Positions 16,941 through 26,448 are shown, counted from the stretch's first letter. The stretch: DNA of 64,000 bases from CAYQTO01 sp964420455 (GCA_964420455.1 CAYQTO010000003.1:13232-77231), one strand, 5' to 3'. The notes: generated from the letters alone by a model not told the origin. Program-made: numbers and translations.

Positions 16941-17725
16941 TCAGTCCGTGCTGGTCGTGTGGATGCGGTTGATCTGGAGGCAGTTGCGGCAGGCCTCGGG
17001 GACCTTGCCCTCGAGCCACTCGCGCTGGAACTGGCGAAAGGACTCGGATTTCAACATGTCCATGAGGTCGCCGAGCCTTAACTCCCCGTAAACGCCGTCC
17101 CCCTTGGGCTTCTCCTCCGGAAGGTTATAGGGACGCACGTCGTTCTTGTTCAGGTAGCAGCAGCTCGAGACGCGCCCCTCGTAGTCGATGAACAGGTTGG
17201 TCACCGGCTTGACGAGGCACATGCCGTTGTGAGCCATGCGGCGGGGATGGATTTCGAGGCCGATGCCGACTTCCCTGGCGGTGGCACGGGCCTCCTCGAG
17301 GACCTGGTCGTGGCGGGCGACGAGCTCCGGTTCGAGATCCGGCGCGATTCCCGTGTTCCACATCGCGTCCTTCAATTCCTCGCGATGGATGACCGTTTCA
17401 ATATGCTTGGCGACGAACTGGTCGAAGCCGCAGCGGGCGGCGAGGCGGATGGCGCCGGGCAGTTGCTCGAAGTTGTGGCGCATCTGGACAAAGGACCACT
17501 GCATGACGGTCCGGGCGCCGCGCTCGCGGCGGAGCTTGTTGAAGGCAGTGAGGCGCTCGACGAGAACGTCGAAGGTGCCTTTGCCGCGGACGTATTCGTA
17601 GGTCTCCGCGTTGTCGGCGTCACAGCTGACGGAGATCAGCTCGAGGTCCGTCTCGAGGATCTTCTCGTCGAGGGGGGGGCGGAGGAGGAGCCCATTGCTG
17701 GTGAAGCAGGTCCAGACTCCCTTGG
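16941..17725 (-). CDS. Radical SAM/SPASM protein, C-terminal fragment (cut by assembly gap)
   Basis: About 261 residues running from the gap to a stop at 16941. It begins with WTCFTSNGLLLRPPLDEKIL, then DLELISVSCDADNAETYEYV, the later strands of a radical SAM barrel. A C-terminal cluster region follows with GMCLVKPVTNLFIDYEGRVS, SCCYLNKND and ACRNCLQINR, typical of SPASM-type auxiliary cluster domains. The first residues repeat the barrel position already reached in the fragment on the other side of the gap, so the two pieces may belong to different genes. Its last base is followed within 10 bases by the next gene. Function is unknown; context suggests envelope or cofactor modification. Confidence 0.75.
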
Positions 17726-17735
17726 NNNNNNNNNN
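17726..17735. other. Assembly gap (ten Ns)
   Basis: Ten consecutive Ns mark a scaffold join, where ten is probably a placeholder length. The reading frame and the homology both change across it: radical SAM sequence on both sides overlaps in barrel position rather than continuing. Confidence 0.98.
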
Positions 17736-18079
17736 GGGGCCAGCAGGTGCCCGTTGGTCGTGAAGCCGGTGGCGCAGTCCGGGAAGCGGGCCTTGATCCG
17801 GTCGAGGTAGTCGAACAGCCGGGGGTGCATGAGCGGCTCGCCCCAGCCGGTCAGGTGCACGTAGCCGAAGCGGTCGATGTAGGGCTCCACGTGCTTTTCG
17901 AACATGTCGAGGGTGAACATGCCCTGGGGGACGCCCTCGAAATGGCGCGGACACATGACACACTTGAGGTTACAAGCGTAGCTGGACTCGATGTTGAGGG
18001 TATCGGGAGAGGGCAGCGGGGCTGCTTCGCCAAAGAGGCGGCGGGCTGCTGTCTTGAGGCTGTCGAGGGCGGGCGCCAT
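17736..18079 (-). CDS. Radical SAM protein, N-terminal fragment (cut by assembly gap)
   Basis: The first 114 or so codons of a radical SAM protein from ATG 18079. The cluster-binding motif is CNLKCVMCP (near residue 36). It is followed by VHLTGWGEPLMHPRLFDYL, where the GGEP-type loop reads GWGEP, and it reaches FTTNGHLLA at the gap. It is similar in organisation to the C-terminal fragment downstream, but that fragment repeats the FT[ST]NG position. See the findings for the two readings (one gene with a bad join, or two tandem paralogues). Confidence 0.8.
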
Positions 18080-18269
18080 GGGGGTGGCTGGAATCCTTGG
18101 CGAAGGGTGGGCTGACGGTCCGGAGCAAAATTCAGGCTGTCAAGGCGGGAAAGGAGCGGCAAAAACGGTGAACCGCAAACGGCAGCCGGGGTGCCGGGGT
18201 CTCCTCCCCGTGCGAGTCTGCTCTTGCGGTTCTCGATCCGACCGCCTGAATTCACCCCAAGGATGCGAT

Positions 18270-18965
18270 ATGAGGCCGTTCTTGATTTTCACGATCTTGC
18301 TGGTACTTGCGGGGATGATCCCCCCCGCGGCGGGACAGCAGGCGCCCGCCGAGGCCCCCCCCGTGGCGAATCCGGCCATTGACTTTCTGGCCAAGGTGGA
18401 GGCCCGCAACGAGGCCGTCGAGACGCTCCAGGCAGAGTTCCACCAGACCCGCTACGACCAGTTGTTTGACCACCTGGTGGAGTCGGACGGGAAGTTCTGG
18501 TACGAGGCGACAGGCCGTTTTCGCGCGTCCTACGAGAGCGAGGCGGATTCGGAAATCTGGATGGTGGACAACAAGCTGATCGAGTACGTACCGGATATCG
18601 ACCAGGTGTCGATCGTGCACCAGCGGGAGGGGGACGAGGCGCCGATCAACCAGCTGCTGCTCGGGTTCGGGATCGAGGTGGAGCGGATCCTGGCGCGCTT
18701 CGAGGTGCGGCAACTCGCCGATGGGGAGGAGGGGCGGGTGGCCATCGAGTTCCTTCCCCGGGACCCGGATCTGGCGATGGGCTACACGCGGATCGTTGTC
18801 CATTTCGACGAGGAAACGGTGGAGCCCCGCACCATTGAGCTTGAGGACGAGCAGAACGAAGTGACAGTGGAGCTGAAACGCGTCCGGCTTAACGCGGAAA
18901 TCAACGAATCGGTCTTCGAGCCGAAGTGGGATGACGATGCGGAAGTCTTGGTCTATCGCGAGTGA
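18270..18965 (+). CDS. lolA: Outer-membrane lipoprotein carrier LolA-like protein
   Basis: Periplasmic chaperone that ferries lipoproteins from the inner to the outer membrane. The 231-residue protein has a signal peptide ending near AAGQQ, followed by the LolA-like start VETLQAEFHQTRYDQLFD, GKFWYEATGRFRASYES and the strand IWMVDNKLIEYVPDIDQVSI. The ATG at 18270 has AAGGA just before it; the longer open frame from 17991 runs back through intergenic sequence. A lptE-like lipoprotein gene follows within 10 bases, so the two are probably co-expressed. Confidence 0.85.
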   Translation: MRPFLIFTILLVLAGMIPPAAGQQAPAEAPPVANPAIDFLAKVEARNEAVETLQAEFHQTRYDQLFDHLVESDGKFWYEATGRFRASYESEADSEIWMVDNKLIEYVPDIDQVSIVHQREGDEAPINQLLLGFGIEVERILARFEVRQLADGEEGRVAIEFLPRDPDLAMGYTRIVVHFDEETVEPRTIELEDEQNEVTVELKRVRLNAEINESVFEPKWDDDAEVLVYRE

Positions 18966-18972
18966 AGGCGCC

Positions 18973-19605
18973 GTGGGGCGCCGGTATTCTGTGAGGGCGT
19001 TGGGGTCGCTTGCCTCCCTGGTGCTGCTCGTCTTTGCCGTGTCGGGCTGCAGCCCGGTCGTGCGCGACCGGACGCTGCCGCCGTCCATCCGGTCGGTCCA
19101 TGTGCCGATGATCACCAACCGGACAAGCGAGACTGGTCTCGAGGAGCGGCTGACCGTCGCTGTGCAGGAGGAGATCCTCGCGGACGGGCGTCTCGACGTT
19201 GTCCCGCGCAGGGACGCGGACGCGACCGTGGAGATCACCCTGAACAGCTTCAACGAGCGCAGCGGCACGCTCGACGACGACGGCTTCGCCGCCATCAAGT
19301 TCATGGATGTTGCGGGAACCATGGACATTCGGGAGAACATCCCGGGCCGGCCACTGGTCGGCGAGCGCCGGGACTTGGAGCTCTCCTACCTCTACAATGA
19401 CGATCCCCGGACGACGACCTACAACCCGGAGCCCACGGAAGTCCGCCAGATGGCCCGCTTCTTCGCGCGCGAGGTCCTGCTCGAGTTGATGACCGGCGAA
19501 TTGGAGGATGACGCGGTGGTGATCCTTGGTGCGCCGGCGGGGTCGGAGAACCGGGCGCCCGACGCCAACCAAAGGGTTCGGCTCCCCGAACGCGACGAGC
19601 CATGA
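18973..19605 (+). CDS. lptE: LptE-like LPS-assembly lipoprotein
   Basis: Lipoprotein of about 210 residues with a type II signal sequence ending in the lipobox FAVSGC. After it comes RTLPPSIRSVHVPMITNRTS, then LEERLTVAVQEEILADGRLD and ATVEITLNSFNE, the strand-helix pattern of the LptE family, which plugs the LptD outer-membrane channel. Start choice: GTG at 18973 follows GAAGG and gives a compact signal peptide; ATG codons at 18931 and 18937 inside lolA are alternatives. It overlaps the histidine kinase start by four bases. LptD is not in the window. Confidence 0.78.
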   Translation: MGRRYSVRALGSLASLVLLVFAVSGCSPVVRDRTLPPSIRSVHVPMITNRTSETGLEERLTVAVQEEILADGRLDVVPRRDADATVEITLNSFNERSGTLDDDGFAAIKFMDVAGTMDIRENIPGRPLVGERRDLELSYLYNDDPRTTTYNPEPTEVRQMARFFAREVLLELMTGELEDDAVVILGAPAGSENRAPDANQRVRLPERDEP

Positions 19606-21653
19606 CCTCCGCCCGGCGAGAGTCGGGCCCTCCCCGGCATCCCCTTGCCCGCTTTCGCGGCTGGACGCTGATCCTTGTCGCCACCGGGCTCTATCTCATC
19701 GCCGTCGTCGGCACACTATACACTATCGAAACGGCGTACTACGTGCCGGCAAAGTGGGACATCATCCGCGAGGAGATGCTCGACCGGCGGTACATCAACT
19801 ACGACTTTGCCACGCCGGCCTACAATACCGCCCGCGAGTACGCCAACATGGCATACTCGACCCCGGATAACCCGAGGCTGGAGGAATTACGCGAGGTCGC
19901 AAAGGAGAAGGCCCGCGAACTCCTCCTTTCCTCCGACGTCATTACGGCGGTCGCGCTTGAAACATCCGAGGGCGACGAGGTCTTCCTCGTCGAGGATCGG
20001 GACCGGCTGGCGACGCAAAGCACTTTTCGTAATTCCCTGTTCAGCAGGCGCTTCGAACGGGCCGCCAGCTCTTCGATTGGCGCCGGACCCAACAACGAAC
20101 TCTACGCAGTCTTTCGCATCTTCGTGACCCATGCACGCGAGGACCAAGGCATTTCGGCGTACGATGAAATCGCCGTACTGACCGACAAGTACCGTTGGAT
20201 CATGATCGGCTCCTTCGCGTTCTACACGCTGATCTACGGCCTGGTACTGCACCAGGTGCTCATTCCGCTGAGCCGCGTTCTGAGCCACCTTCAGTCGCCC
20301 CTGCGCGGCGGTGGCCGGCCCATAGCCTCGCCCCAGAGCGAGGTCGAGCGTGCGTACAATACGGTGGCACGCGATGCGAACCTCACGGTTCTTTCGAAGG
20401 CGCTTCGCGAGAAGATATCCGACGAGGGGATCTCGTACATCTCGCCGGTGCTCGAGGCGATCCCCACCATCGTCGAGGACACGATCTCGCTCTCCGGGGT
20501 CCAGGTCTGGCGGTGCTCGCGAATCAATCCATCGCTGCCGTGGCAGCTGGACCGCGTCTATACGGCTGGCAGCGAGAACGGATCGGGGAGGGCGGACTCG
20601 CCGCTGCTGGAGATGATCGGCACCGAGGACCCGGCCGCCGACCGTGATGCCTGGAGCGCCCGGGTGGTTGCCCTCGCACCGCGGCGCCATTACTTCGTGG
20701 ATGTTCTCGATCTGCGCGAGGACCAGCTCGTCCTCCTCGTCATCCCCCATGCCCGCCACGGAACCGGCTTCGGCACCTGGTGGACAGACTTCTTCGCCCG
20801 CATTGCCCAGGAGTTGCGTTACGCGATCATGAGCGTCGAGGAGCAACGGCGCATGATCCTCGCCGAAAAGTCCAAGGCCAACATCTCCCTGTCGCGCAAC
20901 CTCGGCCACGACCTCACCAACATTATCGCAACGAGCAAGCTCGAGCTGATGAACGTGAAGGCCTTCCTGTCGCTCAAGCCGGAGGAGGTCGCCAATTCCC
21001 CCCGCAAGCAGCAGCTCTTTCATGAATCGCTCGAGTCGCTCCTCAACAACACGCGGTTCCTCCAGGAGATTGTGAATCTCTATCGGAGTTTCAGCTACCT
21101 CCAGAAGCCAAAGTTTGAGGACGTGCAGCTTTCCGAACTTGTCCAAGACGTCGTCCAGTTGTACCGGCTGTCGATTTCCAAGGCGATCGAGGTGAGGACG
21201 GAGCTGGCCGAGTCGCTGCCGTTGTGCCGCATTGAGCCAAGGCTGCTTCGGCTCGCGTTATTCAACCTCCTGACGAACGCGGCGGAGGCGATCAAGAGGG
21301 CGAGCGATCGGGAGAATCCCGAGGGGCTGATCATTGTAAATACCTGTTTCCACAGGGACACGGGGAAGCTCGAAGTGACGGTGGAGGACAACGGCTCGGG
21401 GATTCGGGACCCGGAGGGAAACCTGCTGGCGCAGGACGCGTTGCAGGAGATTTTCCGGTTGGGGTTCTCCACCAAGCGCGACCAGGAAGGGGAAGGGCTG
21501 GGATTGAACTGGGTGCAGTCGATCGTTCGTGAATTCCACGGCGGCGAGATTCTTGCCCGTAACCGGCCCGAGGGCGGCGCGGCGTTTACCATCCGCATCC
21601 CCTTGCAGCACTCGTCGGATTCGCGAATCTCGAAAGTGGAGGAAGTGCCGTGA
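19602..21653 (+). CDS. Membrane-bound sensor histidine kinase
   Basis: A 683-residue kinase with two membrane segments (about residues 22-45 and 199-222) framing a periplasmic sensor of about 155 residues. A HAMP-like linker and a GAF-like region (about 250-395) follow. The phosphoacceptor helix is SLSRNLGHDLTNIIATSKLE, with His in GHDLTN. The ATPase domain shows LFNLLTNAAEAIKRA (N box), VEDNGSGIRDPEGN (G1), GFSTKRDQEGEGLGLNWV (F and G2 boxes). Start and stop overlap both neighbours by four bases, so it is translationally coupled to the lptE-like gene and to the response regulator. Confidence 0.92.
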   Translation: MTSARRESGPPRHPLARFRGWTLILVATGLYLIAVVGTLYTIETAYYVPAKWDIIREEMLDRRYINYDFATPAYNTAREYANMAYSTPDNPRLEELREVAKEKARELLLSSDVITAVALETSEGDEVFLVEDRDRLATQSTFRNSLFSRRFERAASSSIGAGPNNELYAVFRIFVTHAREDQGISAYDEIAVLTDKYRWIMIGSFAFYTLIYGLVLHQVLIPLSRVLSHLQSPLRGGGRPIASPQSEVERAYNTVARDANLTVLSKALREKISDEGISYISPVLEAIPTIVEDTISLSGVQVWRCSRINPSLPWQLDRVYTAGSENGSGRADSPLLEMIGTEDPAADRDAWSARVVALAPRRHYFVDVLDLREDQLVLLVIPHARHGTGFGTWWTDFFARIAQELRYAIMSVEEQRRMILAEKSKANISLSRNLGHDLTNIIATSKLELMNVKAFLSLKPEEVANSPRKQQLFHESLESLLNNTRFLQEIVNLYRSFSYLQKPKFEDVQLSELVQDVVQLYRLSISKAIEVRTELAESLPLCRIEPRLLRLALFNLLTNAAEAIKRASDRENPEGLIIVNTCFHRDTGKLEVTVEDNGSGIRDPEGNLLAQDALQEIFRLGFSTKRDQEGEGLGLNWVQSIVREFHGGEILARNRPEGGAAFTIRIPLQHSSDSRISKVEEVP

Positions 21654-22912
21654 CGACCGTGTTGATCGTGGACGACAACGAGACCTACCGCACCGCGTTC
21701 CGGCGCAACCTGATGCTGCGGGATTACGACGTGCTCGAGGCGGAACACGCGGAGGACGCCCTCCGGGTTCTTGACAAGGACCAGGCGGACATCGTGGTGA
21801 CGGACCTCAGCATGCGCACGCCGACGGAGGGGCTGGACCTGATCCGCTCGATCAAGCAGGTCGATCCGCTTCTTCCTGTGGTGCTCATCTCCGCCGTCGG
21901 CACTTTCGAGGAGGGATCACTCGCGAAGGAGCTCGGTGCTGACCGCGTCCTCATGAAGCAGAAGCTGGATGAGCAAATCGAGGATCTCTACGACGCAATC
22001 GACAGTGCGAAGGAGCGGAGCGCCCGGTTGCGGTCCGAACGCAAGTGGATCGAGGACGTGGCCGCGAAGAGCGACGGCATCAGTGAGGAGGAAACCGGAA
22101 AGTTGCGCGAGTTGATCGCGACGCCCAACCAGCATCCGGTGATCATGGCGGAGGCCTACGACACGCTCGCGATGGCGACCGAGGGGGAAATCCGGCGCTC
22201 CCTCGCCCAGGAACTCGAGAGCGCCGAGGCGACCGCGCTCGAAGCCGTCGACAAGGAACTGAAGGAAGCCCTCCCGGAGTTCAGCCGCTTCGCCCCGGAG
22301 ACCCAGAAGGAACTCCGGACCGCCGAATTCTTCTTCCAGCGGCAGGAGAATTCCCCAAAAAACCAAAGCGTGGATTTCTCCCGCAACATCGGTTTCTCGT
22401 ACTGCTTCGCGGTGGAGAACGAGGCGAAGGTGCGCCTGCGCAAGAGGCTCCAGAAGTTCCTCGCGGACAAGGCAAGCGTGAAGCTGATCAAACAGCTGAT
22501 AGACAACCGGTCGGGCCAGCTCGACCTCTTTTACCACCAGTACCTGCTGCGGCTCGAGCAACAGATCAGCTTTGATTTCACCGTAGACAACGTGCGCCAG
22601 GTGTTCCAGCGCATCATGGAACATGAGTCGCGCTACAAGCCCGACGGACTCAAGGCCCTAGGAATCATGATTGTGTGTTTTGGCCGCGATTACAAGGTGA
22701 AGACGCTCAAGTCAGAAGTGAAGGTGGATAATCCGCTGCACCTCAAGGCGTTCGATTCGGACCAGGAGGTGCTGCGGTTCGCGCACCTGCTGGTCTCGCT
22801 CCAGCACCTGCGGAATCCGTATATCCACCCGGAGATCAGCGAGATGGAAAAGGTGTCGAAGATTCGGGAGACGGCGCTGGAATGTCTGAAGGCGATCTCG
22901 CGGCTGGCGTGA
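21650..22912 (+). CDS. Response regulator with a C-terminal HEPN-like domain
   Basis: A 420-residue protein. Residues 1-125 form a receiver: acidic pair Asp8-Asp9, phosphoacceptor Asp52 in VVTDLS, Ser/Thr in VVLISAVG, and the conserved Lys in VLMKQK. A coiled linker follows (about 125-260). The rest is helical and ends with SLQHLRNPYIHPEISEMEKV. Here R388-N-x3-H393 matches the R-x4-H motif (polar residue after Arg) of HEPN domains, many of which are RNases. There is no DNA-binding domain. It is the partner of the kinase just upstream, with a four-base overlap. The HEPN assignment rests on the motif and helical character only. Confidence 0.8.
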   Translation: MTTVLIVDDNETYRTAFRRNLMLRDYDVLEAEHAEDALRVLDKDQADIVVTDLSMRTPTEGLDLIRSIKQVDPLLPVVLISAVGTFEEGSLAKELGADRVLMKQKLDEQIEDLYDAIDSAKERSARLRSERKWIEDVAAKSDGISEEETGKLRELIATPNQHPVIMAEAYDTLAMATEGEIRRSLAQELESAEATALEAVDKELKEALPEFSRFAPETQKELRTAEFFFQRQENSPKNQSVDFSRNIGFSYCFAVENEAKVRLRKRLQKFLADKASVKLIKQLIDNRSGQLDLFYHQYLLRLEQQISFDFTVDNVRQVFQRIMEHESRYKPDGLKALGIMIVCFGRDYKVKTLKSEVKVDNPLHLKAFDSDQEVLRFAHLLVSLQHLRNPYIHPEISEMEKVSKIRETALECLKAISRLA

Positions 22913-24228
22913 GGACCTGGGGGATTCTTGCGGCGCTGGTGGCGGGCCTGTTGATGGCCCGGGGGGGCTGGACACAGACTGATCAGGATTCCTCCGCCCC
23001 CTGGATGGCTGTCTTAGAACAGTCCGTCGGCAGCGAGGGGATGTATGTGGTGGAGGTTTATCCCACGGGCGAGGGGGCCGCGACGCGCCTCTACCTGCAG
23101 CAGCTCAATGCCGCGGCCCAGCGTTACCAAGTGGAACGCCCGAACGATCCAGTGCGCTTCAACCTGATGGTGGCGTATGGCTATATAGACGAACCTGGCG
23201 AGGGCGTACCCGAGCAGGAGTTCCAGTGGGACGAGGACCGGGGTCTGTTTCGCAGCAGCCTTGGGGGGGCGCACGCCCCCGGGTACGGGGCTGCCCGGCT
23301 CCTCGAGGCGAACCGGGCCATCCGCCAGCGCATCCTCCAACCGACGCCCTTTGTCCGTTCCCGCTGGAAGGCCGTCTACACCGACGAGGAGGCCCCCGGG
23401 TTCCTCCGGCGCGAGATCGAACTGCGCGAGTACCTCCTGGAGGCGGAGCGCGCTCCCGAGGTCCGCCGCGCCGAGGCCCTCCACCAGCAACTGGTCGACA
23501 TCGAAGAGGCGGTGCGTCTCTACGCCCTCACGGAAATGGCGGAGGTGGGCGATCCCCTCACCTTCGAGCAACTGAGCGCGTCGGGGTTCCTGCGCCTGGT
23601 GGAGCGCCTGCCGGAGCAGCCGGAGGTCGAACTCAGCGAGATTGGCGTCCCGCCGGTCATCCGAGAGACTGGCGGGCCACCGCTGACAAGCGAGCCGGCC
23701 AGCCTCCTCGGTTGGAAGCGCCAGCACGCGGCGGAAATCTACCGCCGCTCCCCCGATTATCCCCCCGCCAAGGCGCTGCGAGCTCGCTACGAGCGGCCGG
23801 AGAAAGCGGTGGAAGTCCTTGGCGAGGCGATTGCCGCCTGGCCCGCCGTCCCCGGCCTCCGCATCGAGCGCATGACCCACCTCGCGCGACTCGCGCGACT
23901 CGACGAATGGACGGAAGACCTCGACGCCGTGCTCGGCACCTTTCCCTCGGGCATTCATCTCTTCGAGATGTCCATCACGGCGGAGGTAAGTGGCGGCTTT
24001 GATGCCGCAGCCAGGGCGCGTTTTGCCACCGTTCTCGCTGACGTGCGTCCGGACCTCCTCACCCAGCAACTGTTGGCGCTGGCGAGCCTGCAAGAGGTGG
24101 ATCGCATCGACGACGCCCGGACGATTTTCGACCGGCTGGCCTTCAGCAACCCCGCGTGGCAGTTGGTGCTGACCCGGCCCGGGGAGGGCGGCGACGCGCC
24201 TACGGAAAGCGGGACCGCCAGCCCCTAG
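22882..24228 (+). CDS. Exported helical-repeat protein of unknown function
   Basis: About 448 residues. The N-terminus carries a hydrophobic signal (TWGILAALVAGLLMARGGW), and the rest is Glu/Arg/Leu-rich with helical hairpins of TPR-like character (for example ERPEKAVEVLGEAIAAWPAV and DRIDDARTIFDRLAFSNPAW). No catalytic motif is visible. Two starts are plausible: ATG at 22882, 31 bases inside the response regulator gene, or GTG at 22909, which makes a four-base GTGA overlap with its stop. Either way it is coupled to the two-component genes and could be a target or accessory of that system. Confidence 0.7.
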   Translation: MSEGDLAAGVRTWGILAALVAGLLMARGGWTQTDQDSSAPWMAVLEQSVGSEGMYVVEVYPTGEGAATRLYLQQLNAAAQRYQVERPNDPVRFNLMVAYGYIDEPGEGVPEQEFQWDEDRGLFRSSLGGAHAPGYGAARLLEANRAIRQRILQPTPFVRSRWKAVYTDEEAPGFLRREIELREYLLEAERAPEVRRAEALHQQLVDIEEAVRLYALTEMAEVGDPLTFEQLSASGFLRLVERLPEQPEVELSEIGVPPVIRETGGPPLTSEPASLLGWKRQHAAEIYRRSPDYPPAKALRARYERPEKAVEVLGEAIAAWPAVPGLRIERMTHLARLARLDEWTEDLDAVLGTFPSGIHLFEMSITAEVSGGFDAAARARFATVLADVRPDLLTQQLLALASLQEVDRIDDARTIFDRLAFSNPAWQLVLTRPGEGGDAPTESGTASP

Positions 24229-24322
24229 CCCTCGTTCAGCACCGTGCCTTTAACTTGACATGGTTCGATGGCAGCGGCGACTCCCCGCAGGACAGTTTCA
24301 TTTTCCCGCTAGGAGCGTCCTC

Positions 24323-24739
24323 ATGAAAGGAACCGCACTTTGGGCAGGCGTTCTCTCCACCGCGCTGCTCGGTACCGGCTGTATCTCGATTCAGGATTAC
24401 GGCTCGCCCGGCATGGGCCAGCGCATCACCGAGGGGGCCCGCGCCGCCGAGGTCTTCATCAATCTCGGCGAGCCTGATACCATCGTCGAGGGTAACGGCC
24501 TCACCGCCTATGTCTACAAGTACGTCCGCGGGCAGTCCTACCTCGGCGTGTACAGCGACGTTTCTCGCCGCGACCTGGTTGTCGTTCTCGACGACACGGG
24601 CACGGTGGTCGCCACCCAGATGGTCGATGTTGGCAAGGGCCGGAGCTTCATTTCGGCGCCCCTCACCTATCCGGTCATGGTCGAGGAACTCCTCGAGTCG
24701 CCAGAGAATTACAGCTACCAGTACACGCACGACGATTGA
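24323..24739 (+). CDS. Small lipoprotein, possibly BamE/SmpA-like
   Basis: A 138-residue lipoprotein with signal sequence MKGTALWAGVLSTALLGTGC, Cys20 being the lipidated residue. The mature part has GARAAEVFINLGEPDTIVEG, a helix-strand pattern that resembles the start of BamE/SmpA domains (a region that usually reads VxxxLGxP). It then has alternating strands (TAYVYKYVRGQSYLGVYSDV). An AGGAG lies nine bases before the ATG. A strong terminator follows, so it is probably a separate unit. The BamE link is weak. Confidence 0.7.
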   Translation: MKGTALWAGVLSTALLGTGCISIQDYGSPGMGQRITEGARAAEVFINLGEPDTIVEGNGLTAYVYKYVRGQSYLGVYSDVSRRDLVVVLDDTGTVVATQMVDVGKGRSFISAPLTYPVMVEELLESPENYSYQYTHDD

Positions 24740-24762
24740 CCCGGCTGCGGTCCTCCGTCTTG

Positions 24763-24806
24763 ACGGGGCGCCCCGGCCGTTGGCTGCGGCGCCCCGTTCC
24801 TTTTTC
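24763..24806 (+). terminator. Rho-independent terminator after the small lipoprotein gene
   Basis: Ten-bp perfect stem (24763-24772 with 24788-24797) with a 15-base loop, followed by TCCTTTTTCC. It sits between the lipoprotein and the convergent purH. Confidence 0.8.
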
Positions 24807-24808
24807 CG

Positions 24809-26365
24809 CTAGTGGCGGAAGTAGCGCATTCCCGTGAACACCATGACGATGCCGTGCTCGTTGGCGGCGGTTATGGAGTCCTCGTCGCGGACCGAGCCGC
24901 CCGGTTGGATAATGCCGCGCACGCCCTGACCCGCGGCGATGTCGACGCTGTCGCGGAAGGGAAAGAAGGCGTCGCTCGCCATGTAGCATCCCGCGAGGGG
25001 CTCCTTCGCCTTGCTGATTCCAAGATTCGCGGCGTCTATACGGGACATCTGGCCGGCGCCGATGCCGAGCGTCTTCGTCGCGCTTGTATAGACGATCGCG
25101 TTGGACTTGACCCACTTGACGCAGCGCCAGGCGAAGAGGAGCCCGCCGAGGTCCTCGTCGGTCGGAGCCGTTTCCGTGACCACGCGGAGGTCGTCGCGCC
25201 CGGCCCGGCCAAGGTCCCGATCCGTCAGCAGCGCCCCCCCCACGACGCCGCGGACAACGGGCACCGGCTGCTTCTCCGTAAAGGGCCCCGTCTCCAGCAC
25301 GCGGAGGTTCTTCTTCGTGGCGAGGATTTCGCGCGCCTCGCCGTCGAAGGAGGGCGCGATGACGATTTCGTTGAAGGTATGGATGATGGCCTCGGCGGCG
25401 GGGCGATCGACCGGCGAAGAAAGGGCGATAATCCCTCCGAAGGCGGAGTCGGGGTCGGTGCTGCGGGCAGCCTCATAGGCCGCGACCGGGGTGTCGCCGA
25501 GCGCAATGCCGCAGGGGTTGCTGTGCTTGACGATGACCGCGGCGGCGGGGGCCAGGTCCGCGAAGTCGCGCACCATCTCGAGCGCGCCCTCCGCATCGAG
25601 GATGTTGTTGTAGCTGAGCTCCTTCCCCTGGAGCTGACGGGCGGTGGCCAGGGAGGTCTCGGTGCAGGCGGGGTCGGTGTAGAAGGCAGCGCGCTGGTGG
25701 GGATTCTCGCCATAACGCATGGGCTGACGCAGCGGGTAGGAGAGGGAAAGGACGGGGGGAAGCCCTTCCTCCTCGGGGGCGTCGGCGGTGGCAAGGTAGC
25801 CCGCGATGGCGGCGTCGTAGGCGGCGGTCGTGGCGAAGACCTTGCGGGCGAGTTCGGCGCGGAGTTCCGGCGTCGTGTCTCCGGCGGAGGCGACCTGACT
25901 GGCCACGCGCGAGTAGTCGGCCGGATCCGTGACGACGGTCACCGCGGCGTGGTTCTTGGCCGCCGACCGCAGCATGGACGGCCCGCCAATGTCGATCTGT
26001 TCGATGATTTCCTCGCGGGTTTTGCCGGGATTTTTCAGCGTTTCGACGAACGGATAGAGGTTCACAACAACCAGGTCGATCGGGGCGATGCGGTGATCGG
26101 CGATGGTGTTCATGTGGGCAGGGAGGTCACGGCGGGCGAGAAGGCCGCCATGGACCGCCGGGTGGAGGGTCTTGACGCGGCCGTCGAGGATTTCCGGAAA
26201 GCCGGTGACGTCGCTCACGTCCTCCACGGGGAGCTCGCCCTCGCGGAGGTGTCGCGCCGTTCCGCCGGTGGAAAGAAGACGGACGCCGTGTTCGTGGAGC
26301 TGGCGCGCAAAATCAAGGAGGCCGGTCTTGTCGCTGACCGAGAGCAAGGCGGTTTTGATGGGCAC
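24809..26365 (-). CDS. purH: Bifunctional AICAR transformylase / IMP cyclohydrolase
   Basis: Catalyses the last two steps of IMP synthesis. Length of 518 residues is normal. The IMP cyclohydrolase half starts with [19 protein letters not shown] and has [19 protein letters not shown]. The transformylase half has [13 protein letters not shown] sequence ([14 protein letters not shown]) and [12 protein letters not shown], with the catalytic Lys-His pair. GTG at 26365 gives the standard [17 protein letters not shown] start and is preferred over GTG at 26401. Two copies of the GTCTATAC word lie at 25034 (antisense, forcing an ATA isoleucine codon) and 25086 (sense). Confidence 0.96.
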   Translation of the reverse strand: MPIKTALLSVSDKTGLLDFARQLHEHGVRLLSTGGTARHLREGELPVEDVSDVTGFPEILDGRVKTLHPAVHGGLLARRDLPAHMNTIADHRIAPIDLVVVNLYPFVETLKNPGKTREEIIEQIDIGGPSMLRSAAKNHAAVTVVTDPADYSRVASQVASAGDTTPELRAELARKVFATTAAYDAAIAGYLATADAPEEEGLPPVLSLSYPLRQPMRYGENPHQRAAFYTDPACTETSLATARQLQGKELSYNNILDAEGALEMVRDFADLAPAAAVIVKHSNPCGIALGDTPVAAYEAARSTDPDSAFGGIIALSSPVDRPAAEAIIHTFNEIVIAPSFDGEAREILATKKNLRVLETGPFTEKQPVPVVRGVVGGALLTDRDLGRAGRDDLRVVTETAPTDEDLGGLLFAWRCVKWVKSNAIVYTSATKTLGIGAGQMSRIDAANLGISKAKEPLAGCYMASDAFFPFRDSVDIAAGQGVRGIIQPGGSVRDEDSITAANEHGIVMVFTGMRYFRH

Positions 26366-26448
26366 CGTGGGAAGAACCTCGCAGGGACGGGATAAGGCCA
26401 CGTGTGGGGCGGCCCCCGGCGAGGGTCAAGGGCGAGGGCGCCGGGCGT

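Noticed and set aside
24255..24283. TTGACA as promoter of the small lipoprotein gene
   Set aside because: No acceptable -10 at 16-18 bases; the same applies to TTGACA at 13164, 36698 and 57225.
24812..26395. Plus-strand 527-codon frame opposite purH
   Set aside because: Antisense shadow; purH has intact catalytic motifs.
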